NCBI RefSeq assembly: GCF_000212735.1
Contig: NC_015510.1
Span: 186,001-250,000, forward strand
Direction: 5' to 3'
Length of the DNA stretch: 64,000 nt
Source: Haliscomenobacter hydrossis DSM 1100
GTDB taxonomy: Bacteria; Bacteroidota; Bacteroidia; Chitinophagales; Saprospiraceae
The stretch's first letter is position 1. Every line of letters begins with the position of its first letter. Below the pieces are notes generated by a model that was given only the letters and a program-made list of their open reading frames with translations, was not told the origin of the DNA and did not search any database. The translations under genes were made by a program, and so were the position numbers. Of this stretch, positions 1-9,412 are shown in pieces.

Positions 1-1896
1 CACGTCACCGTTACCAGTGATGTGCCTTACCACGTAGCGGGTGCGCAACAAGACAACAGCACCCTAGCTATCCCCAGCGATGGATGGGATCACATGCTGG
101 CTGGCGGCCCCAATCACGGCTGGTACTACGAGGTGGGCGGTGGCGAAAGTGGCTACATCACCCAGCACCCGGTCAACAAAGACATTTTTTACGCCGGAAG
201 TCAAGGTGCGTTGCTGACGCGTTACGACCGCAGCAATGGCCAAAACCGCGACATTCAGGTATATCCGCGCTTTTTTTCCGGCGAACCTTCCAGTGCCTTA
301 CCCGAACGTTGGCAGTGGACTTACCCAATCGTTTTTTCACCCAAGGATCCCAATCAGCTCTTTACCTGCTCGCAGCACGTCTGGCGCACCAAAGACGATG
401 GACAAAGTTGGGAAAAAATCAGCCCTGACCTGACTTACGCTGACCCCGAAACCCTCGGACCAACCGGCGGCGAAATCACCAAGGACATGAACGGGCCCGA
501 GATTTATGCCACCGTTTACGCCCTTGCCCCTTCCAACCACGATGTGAACACCATCTGGGCGGGTTCGGACGATGGTCGCATCCACATCACCCGCGACGGG
601 GGCAAGTCCTGGCAAGAAATTACGCCCAAAGACCTGCCCAAACACTCGGTAGTAAGCATCATCGACGAATCAAAACACCAGTCGGGAACGGCTTATGTGG
701 CCGTGTACCGCTATCAAGTGGACGACCGCCAGCCTTATGTATACCGCACCCGGGATTTCGGCAAAACCTGGACCAAAATCATCACGGGTATCGCCAACGG
801 GCATTTTGCGCGAGCCGTGCGTGAAGACCATGTGCGTCCGGGATTGTTGTTTCTGGGCACCGAGCACGGCGTATATGTCTCCTTTGATGCGGGCGATCAC
901 TGGCAAGCCTTGCAACTCAATTTGCCGGATACCCCCATTCGCGACCTGGTCATCAAAGACAATGACGTAGTTTTGGGCACCCATGGTAGGGGTTTTTGGA
1001 TTCTGGACGACATCCACCCTTTCCGCCAACTGAGCCCCGAAAATTTGAAACAACCTGCAACCTTGTTCAAACCCGCGGATGCCATTAGAGGAGTCACTAC
1101 GGCCATGTTTCAGTATTATTTACAGGAAAAAGTAGATTCCGTAAAAATTGAAGTACTGGATGCCAAAGGCGCAACGGTAATTAGTTACAAAGGAGACAAT
1201 ACCCCTGCTCAGCGTGGCGCTGGCGGTGGCCCCAAACCCAGTACCACTGCTGGATTGAACACCTTTTCCTGGAATTTGCGTTACCCTGGGGCTACCGTTT
1301 TTGATGGCATGATCCTCTGGGGAGCACGGCCTCAAAACGGCCCAAAAGCACCTTTGGGCAAGTACCAGGTGAAGTTTACGGCGGGAACCTACAGCCAAAC
1401 TTACCCTTTCCAAATCCTAATGAATCCCAACTTGAAGGGAATCAATGCAGCAGATTTACAGGAGCAGTTTGAGGTAGCCATGAAAATCCGCGACAAAGAA
1501 AGTGCAGGTAATGAGGCGGTGATCCGCATCCGCAATTTGCGCAAACAAATGGAGGCGCGGATGAAAGAAACCACCGATGCCAGCTTTACCACCGCTGCTA
1601 AAGACCTGAATACCAAGTTGACCGTCATCGAGGAAGATTTGTACCAAACCAAAAACCAAAGTGGGCAGGATCCGCTCAACTTCCCGATCAAATTGGGTAA
1701 CCGCATTTCAGCGGTGCGCCGCAGTCTGGAGTCGGGTGATGCCAAACCAACTGCTGGAGTCCACAAGGTTTTTGCCGAACTGAGCAAGGAACTGGAAGGA
1801 CATTTAACCAAATTGGATGCCACCATTTCCGGGGCATTGCCGGGTTTGAACAAACAGTTGCTGGCTTTGCAATTGAAGGAAATTAAGGATAAATAA
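1..1896 (+). CDS. BNR/VPS10-type beta-propeller glycosyl hydrolase-like protein (5' end missing)
   Basis: The reading frame is open from the first base, so the gene starts before the window; 631 residues remain. Several Asp-box (BNR) repeats are visible, such as RTKDDGQSWEKI, ITRDGGKSWQEI, RTRDFGKTWTKI and VSFDAGDHWQAL, spaced as propeller blades. After them come the HGRGFWILDD segment and a beta-rich tail ending in a helical stretch, typical of the large exported sortilin/VPS10-like proteins of Bacteroidota and Acidobacteriota. These are usually annotated as glycosyl hydrolases, but no catalytic residues can be named here. The substrate is unknown and an extracellular or periplasmic location is inferred from the family. 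The stop codon is followed immediately by a long inverted repeat. Confidence 0.8.
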   Translation, partial: HVTVTSDVPYHVAGAQQDNSTLAIPSDGWDHMLAGGPNHGWYYEVGGGESGYITQHPVNKDIFYAGSQGALLTRYDRSNGQNRDIQVYPRFFSGEPSSALPERWQWTYPIVFSPKDPNQLFTCSQHVWRTKDDGQSWEKISPDLTYADPETLGPTGGEITKDMNGPEIYATVYALAPSNHDVNTIWAGSDDGRIHITRDGGKSWQEITPKDLPKHSVVSIIDESKHQSGTAYVAVYRYQVDDRQPYVYRTRDFGKTWTKIITGIANGHFARAVREDHVRPGLLFLGTEHGVYVSFDAGDHWQALQLNLPDTPIRDLVIKDNDVVLGTHGRGFWILDDIHPFRQLSPENLKQPATLFKPADAIRGVTTAMFQYYLQEKVDSVKIEVLDAKGATVISYKGDNTPAQRGAGGGPKPSTTAGLNTFSWNLRYPGATVFDGMILWGARPQNGPKAPLGKYQVKFTAGTYSQTYPFQILMNPNLKGINAADLQEQFEVAMKIRDKESAGNEAVIRIRNLRKQMEARMKETTDASFTTAAKDLNTKLTVIEEDLYQTKNQSGQDPLNFPIKLGNRISAVRRSLESGDAKPTAGVHKVFAELSKELEGHLTKLDATISGALPGLNKQLLALQLKEIKDK

Positions 1897-2036
1897 AGTT
1901 GATGAAGGTTGATAAAAGTTGATGAAGGTTGATACTTAATAAACCATAAAAAGAACCTTCATCAACCCTCATCAACCCTCATCAACCCTCATCAACTTTT
2001 ATCAACCCTCATCAACCCTCATCAACCCTCATCAAC
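1897..2036. repeat. Long inverted repeat of 10-bp GTTGATGAAG units
   Basis: The left arm (1897-1934) consists of GTTGATGAAG-type units. The right part (1955-2036) is a run of about eight 10-bp ATCAACCCTC units with one ATCAACTTTT variant. The left arm pairs with 1981-2016, allowing G:U pairs. The element fills the whole gap, starting at the upstream stop codon and ending two bases before the next start codon, so a transcript reading through would carry a large hairpin directly before the YeiH start. Confidence 0.85.
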
Positions 2037-2038
2037 AC

Positions 2039-3301
2039 ATGGAAGCATCTAACGCAAGGTTTCGTATATCCGAGGATTGGACTTCGGTACTCATTGGTTT
2101 CCTGATCATTGGACTCGCCCTGAGCACCTTGTTTATTTTGCCAGCCCCACAATACGGCTGGTCAAACGGGGGAGAATTGGTGAACAATGTATTTTCTGCC
2201 GCAAACTTTAGCCTAATTTTCAATCAATTTGCTTTCATCTTGCTGTTTGGTGTATTGGGTGCTCGTTTGACGGGGATCAAGGTAAACAGCTTTATCAGCA
2301 CTTTACTTCTCTTGTATTCGATTACCTTGTTGGCGCAAATCCTGGCCGGGAATGCCTTTATCAAATCGCTCAACCTGGAGGCCGTAATTTTCAGCTTAAT
2401 TCTGGGTTTGCTCATTCGCCAGTTTTTTAATTTGCCAGAATGGTTTACCAAAGCCTTGTCCACTGAGCTGTTTGTCAAAATTGGTTTGGTGCTTCTCGGT
2501 TGCAGTGTGATTTTTTCAGACATCCTCAAAAACGGCACCCTCGGCTTGATTCAATCCTTAGTGGTGGTATTGAGTGTGTGGTATTTCTCCTATTGGCTCT
2601 GCAAACGTTGGAAAATCGATGAAGAAATGGCTTTTATGCTGTCTAGCGCGGTGTCCATTTGCGGCGTTTCAGCGGCCATTGCCACGGCAGGTGCCATCAA
2701 TGGCGATAGCAAAAAACTGTCCTTTGTGGTATCTGTAGTGTTGATCGTAGCCATCCCCATGATGATTTTTATGCCCATTTTGGCGAATTACATGGGGCTT
2801 TCACAGGAAATCACCGGAGCCTGGTTGGGTGGCACCATCGATACTTCCGGTGCGGTGGTAGCATCAGGAAGTATGGTCGGTGAAAAAGCGCTGGAGGTCA
2901 GTACCATTGTGAAGTTTTCCCAAAACGTATTGCTGGGCATTGCCGCGTTTTTCATCAGTGTGTATTGGACCCTCACGGGCAAAGAATCCGAAGGTGTGAA
3001 GGTGGAAAAACCAACCCTTGGAATCATCTGGGATCGTTTCCCCAAGTTTGTGCTCGGCTTTTTAGCTGCCTCGCTCGTTTTTTCCTTCCTATTGGAACCT
3101 GATACGGTCAAAGAAGTGAAAGGGCACCTGAAAAACATCCAGACCTTGTGGTTTGGGCTAGCATTCACCAGCATTGGCCTGGAAACCAAGTTTTCCGACT
3201 TGTTTAAGGACGGTTTCCGCAAACCCTTCTGGGCCTTTTTGATCGCACAATTTTTCAACATCATCATTACCTTGATCCTGGCTTATCTTTTATTCAGGTA
3301 A
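2039..3301 (+). CDS. YeiH family (UPF0324) putative sulfate exporter
   Basis: A 420-residue polytopic inner-membrane protein with about ten hydrophobic segments starting near residue 17. The family-typical conserved regions are present: LSSAVSICGVSAAIATAGAI in the middle and WLGGTIDTSGAVVASGSMVG later, with a C-terminal GLAFTSIGLETKF segment. YeiH/UPF0324 proteins are annotated as putative sulfate exporters; transport direction and substrate are not proven for this protein. It is longer than the roughly 350-residue E. coli member. The next gene starts 11 bp after its stop, so the two are probably co-transcribed. There is no Shine-Dalgarno sequence; the start abuts a repeat. Confidence 0.8.
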   Translation: MEASNARFRISEDWTSVLIGFLIIGLALSTLFILPAPQYGWSNGGELVNNVFSAANFSLIFNQFAFILLFGVLGARLTGIKVNSFISTLLLLYSITLLAQILAGNAFIKSLNLEAVIFSLILGLLIRQFFNLPEWFTKALSTELFVKIGLVLLGCSVIFSDILKNGTLGLIQSLVVVLSVWYFSYWLCKRWKIDEEMAFMLSSAVSICGVSAAIATAGAINGDSKKLSFVVSVVLIVAIPMMIFMPILANYMGLSQEITGAWLGGTIDTSGAVVASGSMVGEKALEVSTIVKFSQNVLLGIAAFFISVYWTLTGKESEGVKVEKPTLGIIWDRFPKFVLGFLAASLVFSFLLEPDTVKEVKGHLKNIQTLWFGLAFTSIGLETKFSDLFKDGFRKPFWAFLIAQFFNIIITLILAYLLFR

Positions 3302-3312
3302 AAAGCCAAACA

Positions 3313-4692
3313 ATGGAGCTTGTTCAACAATTAACCGAAGCCCTTGGCGCGGAATGTGTTTTATCACACGCCGAAGCCGCCCAACGAATAGCCAGCAATT
3401 GGGTCGGCGCAGAAAACCTGAATTGTCGGGCCTTACTTTTGCCGCGGAATACGGCTGAAGTCTCGACCGCACTGAAGATCTGCCATGCCGCCAAACAACC
3501 CGTGGTGCCCCATGGCGGCTTGACGAACGTGGTGGGCGGCGTATTGACTCAAGGCCACGAAATCGCCCTCAGTCTGGAAAGGATGAACGCCATTGAGGCT
3601 GTCGACGAAGCCAATCGAACGGCAACCGTACAAGCTGGAGTTGTTTTGCAAGAGCTCCAAAATCAGCTCCAACCCCGTGGTTTGTTTTTCCCACTTGACC
3701 TGGGTGCCAAGGGCAGCTGTATGATTGGGGGCAACATTTCCACCAATGCAGGTGGGCTGCAAGCGCTGCGCTACGGCGTCATGCGCAATTTGGTGCTGGG
3801 CTTGGAAGTCGTCCTGGCCGATGGAACCATCATCACCTCCATGAACCAATTGTTGAAAAACAATGCAGGGTACGACCTCAAACACCTGTTCATCGGTTCA
3901 GAAGGCACCCTTGGCGTCATCACCCGAGCCGTGCTCAAACTTGAAGATGTACCACTTAGCAAAAACACCGCGTACATTGCCCTCAACAGTTTTGCGCAAG
4001 CCTGTGATTTTTTGAGTTTTGCAAAAAAAACACTCGGTCATACCCTCAGCACTTACGAACTGATGTGGCAGGACTACTACCAACTGATGACTTCCTTACC
4101 TTCCCGTTATGCTCCCCCCCTGCCCCAAGATCATGCGTACTACGTCTTGCTGGAAGCGCAGGGCTACCATCCGGAGAACGACCAAAAACTTTTCCAGGAA
4201 ACCTTGGAAAGAGCCTTCGAAAGTGGCCTGATTGCCGATGCCTGTCTGGCACAAAGCCAGCAGGAACTGGACTGGTTTTGGGGCATCCGCGAACAAGTGG
4301 ATTTTATTTTTTCGGTGCATCAGCCCGTGTTTCTTTTTGATGTCAGTTTGTCGATTTCAAACATGGAAACCTATACTCAAGAGATTGCCAAAGGCTTGCA
4401 AAAAGTATGGCCGGATGTCTTCCTTTACGTATTTGGGCACATGGGCGATGGTAACTTGCATTTGTTTGTGTCTTGTGGGCAAAACGACCAGGCGACCCGT
4501 CATCAAGTAGAGGAAATCGTATTTAACCCTTTGACCGCTATTGGTGGTTCAATTACTGCTGAGCACGGTGTTGGTTTGGAAAAAAAGGCCTGGCTGCATT
4601 TGAGTCGGAACCCAGCAGAAATCGCCCTGATGAAAAGTTTGAAGGCCGCGTTGGATCCGGCGGGAATTTTGAATCCAGGGAAGATTTTTTAA
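3313..4692 (+). CDS. FAD-linked oxidoreductase of the GlcD/D-2-hydroxyacid dehydrogenase type
   Basis: A 459-residue protein of the VAO/PCMH flavoprotein family. The FAD-binding domain (roughly residues 35-200) shows PHGGLTNVVGG, then GSCMIGGNISTNAGG and FIGSEGTLGVITRAVLKL. The C-terminal FAD-oxidase domain carries HMGDGNLHLF (about 375-384) and ITAEHGVGLEKKAW, which hold the histidines that bind the active-site metal and substrate in D-lactate/D-2-hydroxyglutarate dehydrogenases. It probably oxidises a D-2-hydroxyacid, but the exact substrate cannot be read from the sequence. It follows the YeiH gene by 11 bp and precedes a sulfurtransferase by 57 bp. Confidence 0.85.
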   Translation: MELVQQLTEALGAECVLSHAEAAQRIASNWVGAENLNCRALLLPRNTAEVSTALKICHAAKQPVVPHGGLTNVVGGVLTQGHEIALSLERMNAIEAVDEANRTATVQAGVVLQELQNQLQPRGLFFPLDLGAKGSCMIGGNISTNAGGLQALRYGVMRNLVLGLEVVLADGTIITSMNQLLKNNAGYDLKHLFIGSEGTLGVITRAVLKLEDVPLSKNTAYIALNSFAQACDFLSFAKKTLGHTLSTYELMWQDYYQLMTSLPSRYAPPLPQDHAYYVLLEAQGYHPENDQKLFQETLERAFESGLIADACLAQSQQELDWFWGIREQVDFIFSVHQPVFLFDVSLSISNMETYTQEIAKGLQKVWPDVFLYVFGHMGDGNLHLFVSCGQNDQATRHQVEEIVFNPLTAIGGSITAEHGVGLEKKAWLHLSRNPAEIALMKSLKAALDPAGILNPGKIF

Positions 4693-4749
4693 CTCAAGTC
4701 ATGCTCAAAAAGCCAAATCCCTTACTAAATTCACGCTAAAATACACCCT

Positions 4750-5592
4750 ATGTCTTCATCCATAACACCCATCATTCATCCTCAAGAATTGTTGGCTCTG
4801 CAAGCTAGCCCAAACCTTGTCATCATCGATGCCCGCAGCGGCCCGGATGTCAGGGTGCGTTATGTTACCAGTCACCTGGCTGGTGCCTTACACGCTGATT
4901 TGGACACCGACCTTGCCGACATCAAACCCAATGCTGCCGATGGAGGCCGGCATCCCTTGCCAAGTCCGGCCCAGTTTTCAAAAGTATTGGGCAAACTGGG
5001 CATTACCCCGGAAAGTCAGGTGGTGGTTTATGATGATAAAAATGGTGCCAATGCCGCCGCACGGTTTTGGTGGATGTTGCGCGCAGTAGGTCACCAACAG
5101 GTGCAAGTCCTCAACGGAGGTTTAAACGCCGCAATTGAAGCTGGTTTTCCCTTTTTGGCTGGTGAAGAGATTGCCGCCCCCGTCGAGGATTATCCCATCC
5201 AGGATTGGAGTTTGCCACTTGCCGATATTGCCGAGGTGGAACAAGCAGGACAAGACCCCCAGCGCCTCATCATCGATGTGCGGGAAAAAGTGCGCTACGA
5301 TGGCATTACCGAACCGATTGATTTGGTGGCAGGCCATATTCCCGGAGCCATCAACGTACCTTTTGCCAATAACCTGGACAGCCAGGGTTTTTATTTGTCA
5401 CCTGAAGTGTTGCACGAACAATACGCTGTAGTACTCAACAATCGAAAGCCCGAAGAGGTGATTGTGCATTGTGGGTCTGGAGTGACGGCTTGCCACACGC
5501 TGCTGGCTATGGATTATGCGGGCTTCGAGATCCCTAAACTTTATGTGGGTTCCTGGAGTGAGTGGTCACGGAGTGATAAACCACTGGCTTAA
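4750..5592 (+). CDS. 3-mercaptopyruvate/thiosulfate sulfurtransferase
   Basis: A 280-residue tandem rhodanese. The N-terminal inactive domain has VVVYDDKNGANAAARFWWML. The C-terminal domain has the catalytic loop VHCGSGVTACHT with Cys241. A CGSGVTA loop is typical of 3-mercaptopyruvate sulfurtransferases, while classical thiosulfate sulfurtransferases have CRKGVT. It would transfer sulfur from mercaptopyruvate to thiols or cyanide in the cytoplasm. It converges on the fusion gene at 5594-8629 with one base between the stop codons and no hairpin element, an exception to the pattern elsewhere in this window. Confidence 0.88.
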   Translation: MSSSITPIIHPQELLALQASPNLVIIDARSGPDVRVRYVTSHLAGALHADLDTDLADIKPNAADGGRHPLPSPAQFSKVLGKLGITPESQVVVYDDKNGANAAARFWWMLRAVGHQQVQVLNGGLNAAIEAGFPFLAGEEIAAPVEDYPIQDWSLPLADIAEVEQAGQDPQRLIIDVREKVRYDGITEPIDLVAGHIPGAINVPFANNLDSQGFYLSPEVLHEQYAVVLNNRKPEEVIVHCGSGVTACHTLLAMDYAGFEIPKLYVGSWSEWSRSDKPLA

Positions 5593-5593
5593 C

Positions 5594-8500
5594 CTAAGGC
5601 TTACACCCATCTTCCTTCAATAACCGCTCCAACATCCTCAGCAAAAAATCCGCCTGTGTTTTTCCAAACACCATTGGCGGTTTGATTTTTAGGACATTGT
5701 GATCTGGCCCGTCAGTGCTCATCAAAATGCCCAGGGTACGCATGCGGTTGGCGAGGTAGTCGGCAATGGATGCAGCTGGGAGTTTGGCAATGGGGTCATG
5801 CACCAGTTCGATGCCCAGAAACAAACCGCTGCCCCGTACATCGCCAATTTGTGGGAAGCGCTGTGCCAGTTCTCCCAAGCCCAGCTTTAAATAATTGCCC
5901 ACGGTCAAGGCATTTTCTTGCAAGCCCTCTTCCCGAATCACCTTGAGCACTTCCATCCCAATGGCACAAGATACCGGATTGCCGCCAAAAGTATTAAAAT
6001 ACTCCATGCCGTTGGCAAAAGCATCGGCTACGGCACGGGTACACAAGACCGCACCAAGCGGATGGCCATTCCCGATGGGTTTGCCGATGGTGACAATGTC
6101 CGGCACCACTCCTTGTTCCTCAAAAGCCCAGAAGTATTTCCCCGGACGACCACAACCCGTTTGTACCTCATCGGCAATACACAAACCGCCCGCAGTCCGT
6201 ACACTGGCGTAGACCTGCTGTAAATATCCGGGGGGAAGGGGAATTTGGCCGCCACAACTCACGATGGTTTCGGCCATAAAAGCAGCTGGTCTCCGGCCTT
6301 GGATATGCAGTCGCTCCAGTATTTCATTTACAGGTTGAGCGTATTGTTGTGCTGAGTCGGGTGTACTGCCTCGGTACAAACCACGATAAGTATCGGGCAA
6401 GGGTACTACGTGAACCCTTGGAGAAGCCCCTTTTCCACCAGGGCCATCAAATTTGTACGAGCTGATCTCCACACAGGCATTGGTGTTGCCGTGATACCCC
6501 ACTTGCAGAGCGATAATGTCTTGTTGGTTGGTGTAGGTTTTGGCCAACCGTAAAGCCAGTTCGTTCGCTTCACTGCCGCTGTTGACAAAAAACGCCACTT
6601 CCAGGGATGCAGGAGCCGTAGCCAGTAGTGCCTCGGCAAACTGCGTAATCTGGTGGTGTACATAGCGGGTATTGGTGTTGAGTACCGCCATTTGGCGCTG
6701 CCCAGCCCGCACTACCCGCGGGTGCTCATGCCCAACGTGGGCCACATTGTTGACCGTATCGAGGTAGCGTCTTCCAGTATGGTCATAGAGGTAGGCACCC
6801 ACACCGCGCTGCATGTACAGGGGTTGGGTGTAGGAAATGCTGAGGTTGGGTGAAAGCAGCTTACGGCGTTCCGTCAAAATTTGCGCTACGGCTATGGCCG
6901 GGGAACAGGGTGAAGCTTGTCCCGCAATCAGGTACCAGGGATCGGGACAAATACCCGTCCAAACCGCCCGTTTATCGGGAAAAGCCACTCCGGGAAAATC
7001 ACCCGCCAAATCCAGTATGTCCAACATGACTTGAAAATGCAGGTGCGGCGACCAGTTGCCATTTTCTGGCATCGGCCCCATCCAGCACAAACGTTCCCCT
7101 TTGGCGATGGGCTTCCCCACGTACAAACCCTCCAAAGACGTACGGCTCAAGTGCCCATACAAGGTGTAAAAGGTCAATTCAGGACTGACGCTGTGCTGCA
7201 AAATGATGGTCGGCCCGTAATCCCGATCGGCAGCATTGTCTTGAAAACTGTGAACTACACCATCCAGCGGTGCAAAAACGGGTGTGCCCTCGGGCATAAA
7301 AATATCCAGACCAATGTGGATACTGCGCCATTCCGGGCCGTGGTTGCCCTCTACGGCAAAGGCATTGGTGGTGTAAAAAGGACGTGCTTCGTTGTAACGG
7401 CCAATACCAACTTTGGCTTGAGCGGCTTCCATTGTTTCCACGATGCGTTGGTGCAAGCGTTGGGCGTCAACAATATCGGCGTAATTGCCCAAATCGGCGC
7501 TACCTACGCTGCAATCGAGCCAGATGCAGTCGGGGCCTTGCAGGTCGATTTCTACCAATGGCGCAAATTGATGTAGGTTGGTTTTGGCCCAGTTGACAAA
7601 CATTTCTGCTTGTGGATGAGGTGACCAGCCACAGGCTTCTCGAACGGTAGAATGGGCCAAATTTGGGGCAATACGCTGCAATTTTTCCAATAAATCCCAG
7701 GCTGGGCGATCACTGATTTGTAGGTAAACGTTTTCAGGGTTAGCCACCCGGTTTTGTGCCGAACACAGCACACTAATCAGCAATCTGGCGACAATCAGGG
7801 GGAACAAAACCTCAGTCTCCAGTTCCTGCAAGGGAAATTGCTGGTGGTATCCGCGCGTCATTTGGCCGATGACGGCCAGAGGATCGGGCTTGTCCATAGC
7901 AGCATATGCAATCGCAATGGCCAGTTCGTTGATGGTATGGGAATAAACGGCGTCGCCAAAATCGATCACGCCCGGCACTTCGGGATGTAAGGGATCAAAA
8001 CTAAGCAGGATGTTGTAGTCATTGGCGTCGTTGTAGTTGACACTTTTCCGCAATTGGGGGAATCGGGGCAAGGCCTTTTTTTGGAACAAATCCAGTGCCC
8101 AGGTGGCCAATTTATTCTTTTCAGGATCGTCAATGGCGTGCAAATGTTCTTTGGTCCAAAGAGCTTCAGAAGGATCCCATTTGATCCAGCGGTGCGCGGC
8201 GGGATGATCAAAATCGGCAAGTGCAGCGCTGAGTTTGCCACACAAAGCCCCTACCCTTTCTAGTAATTCGGGGGTATGTGGATTGGCTTCCGCAAAAACA
8301 CGTCCTTCTACCCAAGTCAGGGCGCGGAGGTAACGAAGTTCCCCGTTGAGCAACCGATGGGTAAGGATTTTTTTATTTCCTACCCCAACTACAGGCACCG
8401 GGATTTCCAAACCCAAATTGGCGGCTTGCAGGTGCTCCATCATAGCATTTTGAAAGTCCAGTTCGGCAATTGAGGTCTGGGGATGGGCAATTTTGAAGCA

Positions 8501-8629
8501 GTAGCGCTGGCCTACTCCGGTTTCGATTAAATAGTTGAGGTCAACCTCACCACTGAGGGTGCGTACCGAACCTTGGATTTGAAAGTATTGTAAAGCAAGT
8601 TGCTGAACTTCGGCGGTAGAAAAAGACAT
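5594..8629 (-). CDS. Trifunctional fusion: APH-type kinase, M23 peptidase-like domain, class III aminotransferase (phospho-lyase type)
   Basis: A 1011-residue protein with three domains. Residues about 1-330 are an aminoglycoside-phosphotransferase/hydroxylysine-kinase fold with [10 protein letters not shown] (catalytic Asp201) and DFGD (223-226). Residues about 410-570 are a LytM/M23-like domain with both zinc motifs intact: HIGLD (438-442) and HLH (529-531). Residues about 590-1005 are a class III PLP enzyme with [10 protein letters not shown] and [11 protein letters not shown], whose Lys850 should bind PLP. In animals, hydroxylysine kinase and the PLP-dependent phospho-lyases PHYKPL/ETNPPL act in sequence. 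The fusion suggests that an amino-alcohol is phosphorylated and then cleaved to an aldehyde, ammonia and phosphate. The substrate and the role of the M23 module are unknown. The His of the kinase HxD motif is Tyr here. Confidence 0.85.
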   Translation of the reverse strand: MSFSTAEVQQLALQYFQIQGSVRTLSGEVDLNYLIETGVGQRYCFKIAHPQTSIAELDFQNAMMEHLQAANLGLEIPVPVVGVGNKKILTHRLLNGELRYLRALTWVEGRVFAEANPHTPELLERVGALCGKLSAALADFDHPAAHRWIKWDPSEALWTKEHLHAIDDPEKNKLATWALDLFQKKALPRFPQLRKSVNYNDANDYNILLSFDPLHPEVPGVIDFGDAVYSHTINELAIAIAYAAMDKPDPLAVIGQMTRGYHQQFPLQELETEVLFPLIVARLLISVLCSAQNRVANPENVYLQISDRPAWDLLEKLQRIAPNLAHSTVREACGWSPHPQAEMFVNWAKTNLHQFAPLVEIDLQGPDCIWLDCSVGSADLGNYADIVDAQRLHQRIVETMEAAQAKVGIGRYNEARPFYTTNAFAVEGNHGPEWRSIHIGLDIFMPEGTPVFAPLDGVVHSFQDNAADRDYGPTIILQHSVSPELTFYTLYGHLSRTSLEGLYVGKPIAKGERLCWMGPMPENGNWSPHLHFQVMLDILDLAGDFPGVAFPDKRAVWTGICPDPWYLIAGQASPCSPAIAVAQILTERRKLLSPNLSISYTQPLYMQRGVGAYLYDHTGRRYLDTVNNVAHVGHEHPRVVRAGQRQMAVLNTNTRYVHHQITQFAEALLATAPASLEVAFFVNSGSEANELALRLAKTYTNQQDIIALQVGYHGNTNACVEISSYKFDGPGGKGASPRVHVVPLPDTYRGLYRGSTPDSAQQYAQPVNEILERLHIQGRRPAAFMAETIVSCGGQIPLPPGYLQQVYASVRTAGGLCIADEVQTGCGRPGKYFWAFEEQGVVPDIVTIGKPIGNGHPLGAVLCTRAVADAFANGMEYFNTFGGNPVSCAIGMEVLKVIREEGLQENALTVGNYLKLGLGELAQRFPQIGDVRGSGLFLGIELVHDPIAKLPAASIADYLANRMRTLGILMSTDGPDHNVLKIKPPMVFGKTQADFLLRMLERLLKEDGCKP

Positions 8630-8677
8630 GACTACAATTTGGTTTACCTATAAAATAGAGCTTTCAGTGGTATTTTT

Positions 8678-9262
8678 TCAAATCACCCCCAACCGCTTCA
8701 ATTCCCAATAGCAGCGCGCCGTAGCGGTGATGTCCACCATTGCATCGTGCGCACCTTTGATTCCTTCCTTGAATAGTTTGTAGTGCAACTCTTCCAACTT
8801 GGGCCATTTGTAGCCACCCCGGGGGCTATTGGCGGGTAAAGCGCAATGGTAAATCACTTCAGGACTGGTCATGGTACAAAACTTGGGAATCGGCAAAAGG
8901 GGATCTTCTTTGACATACCGGTGGTATTCCGCGCCTACGATGGCGTGGTCGAAATTCACATTATGCGCCACCAGGAGTTTACTTTTTTCCAAAATGCTTC
9001 GAAAATCGTTGAGCACTTGTGCCACTGGAACCCCCTCTGCCAGTGCCCGCTCGGTCGTAATCCCGTGAATGCGCACTACGGCGGCAGGGATCGTGTATCC
9101 CTCCGGACGAACCAGGTAATTGAGTTGCTCCAATAAAGTACCCTCTTCATCGTAGAGTAAACCGGCCAATTGCACCATTCGTGGCCAGTTGTTGACCCGG
9201 GAAATGGGCGCACTCCAATTGAGGGGCAATCCGGTAGTTTCAGTATCGAGAAATAAAATCAT
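8678..9262 (-). CDS. DnaQ-like DEDDh 3'-5' exonuclease
   Basis: A 194-residue single-domain exonuclease. ExoI is FLDTETTGLPL with Asp6 and Glu8, ExoII is LVAHNVNFDHAIVGAE, and ExoIII is HDAMVDITAT, giving the full DEDDh set. The family removes nucleotides from DNA 3' ends as the polymerase epsilon subunit or as a stand-alone nuclease; which applies here cannot be told. It lies 48 bp upstream of the fusion gene on the same strand and may be co-transcribed with it. Upstream lies a heptad inverted repeat shared with the divergent PhoD gene. Confidence 0.85.
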   Translation of the reverse strand: MILFLDTETTGLPLNWSAPISRVNNWPRMVQLAGLLYDEEGTLLEQLNYLVRPEGYTIPAAVVRIHGITTERALAEGVPVAQVLNDFRSILEKSKLLVAHNVNFDHAIVGAEYHRYVKEDPLLPIPKFCTMTSPEVIYHCALPANSPRGGYKWPKLEELHYKLFKEGIKGAHDAMVDITATARCYWELKRLGVI

Positions 9263-9300
9263 GGAATCGCATTGAAGGAAACAAAGTACACAATACCTTT

Positions 9301-9398
9301 AGAAGTGAAAAGCGAAAAACGAATAGCGAATAGCTAAAAGTGAAAACTATTACATTTCATTATTCGCTTTTAGCTTTTCACTATTCGCTTTTCACTTC
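9301..9398. repeat. Inverted repeat of 7-bp AGYGAAA units
   Basis: The left arm (9301-9347) is a run of degenerate heptads (AGTGAAA, AGCGAAA, AACGAAT, AGCGAAT, AGCTAAA). The right arm (about 9361-9398) is the complementary run; the outermost 16 bases pair perfectly. It lies between the divergent exonuclease and PhoD genes, one of the few copies not at a gene 3' end. The same unit recurs at 40166-40240 and 54464-54500. Confidence 0.85.
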
Positions 9399-9412
9399 TC
9401 AACTTCATTGCA

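Noticed and set aside
1955-2036. CRISPR array
   Set aside because: The 10-bp units are contiguous with no spacers, and the run is complementary to the left arm; it is part of an inverted repeat.
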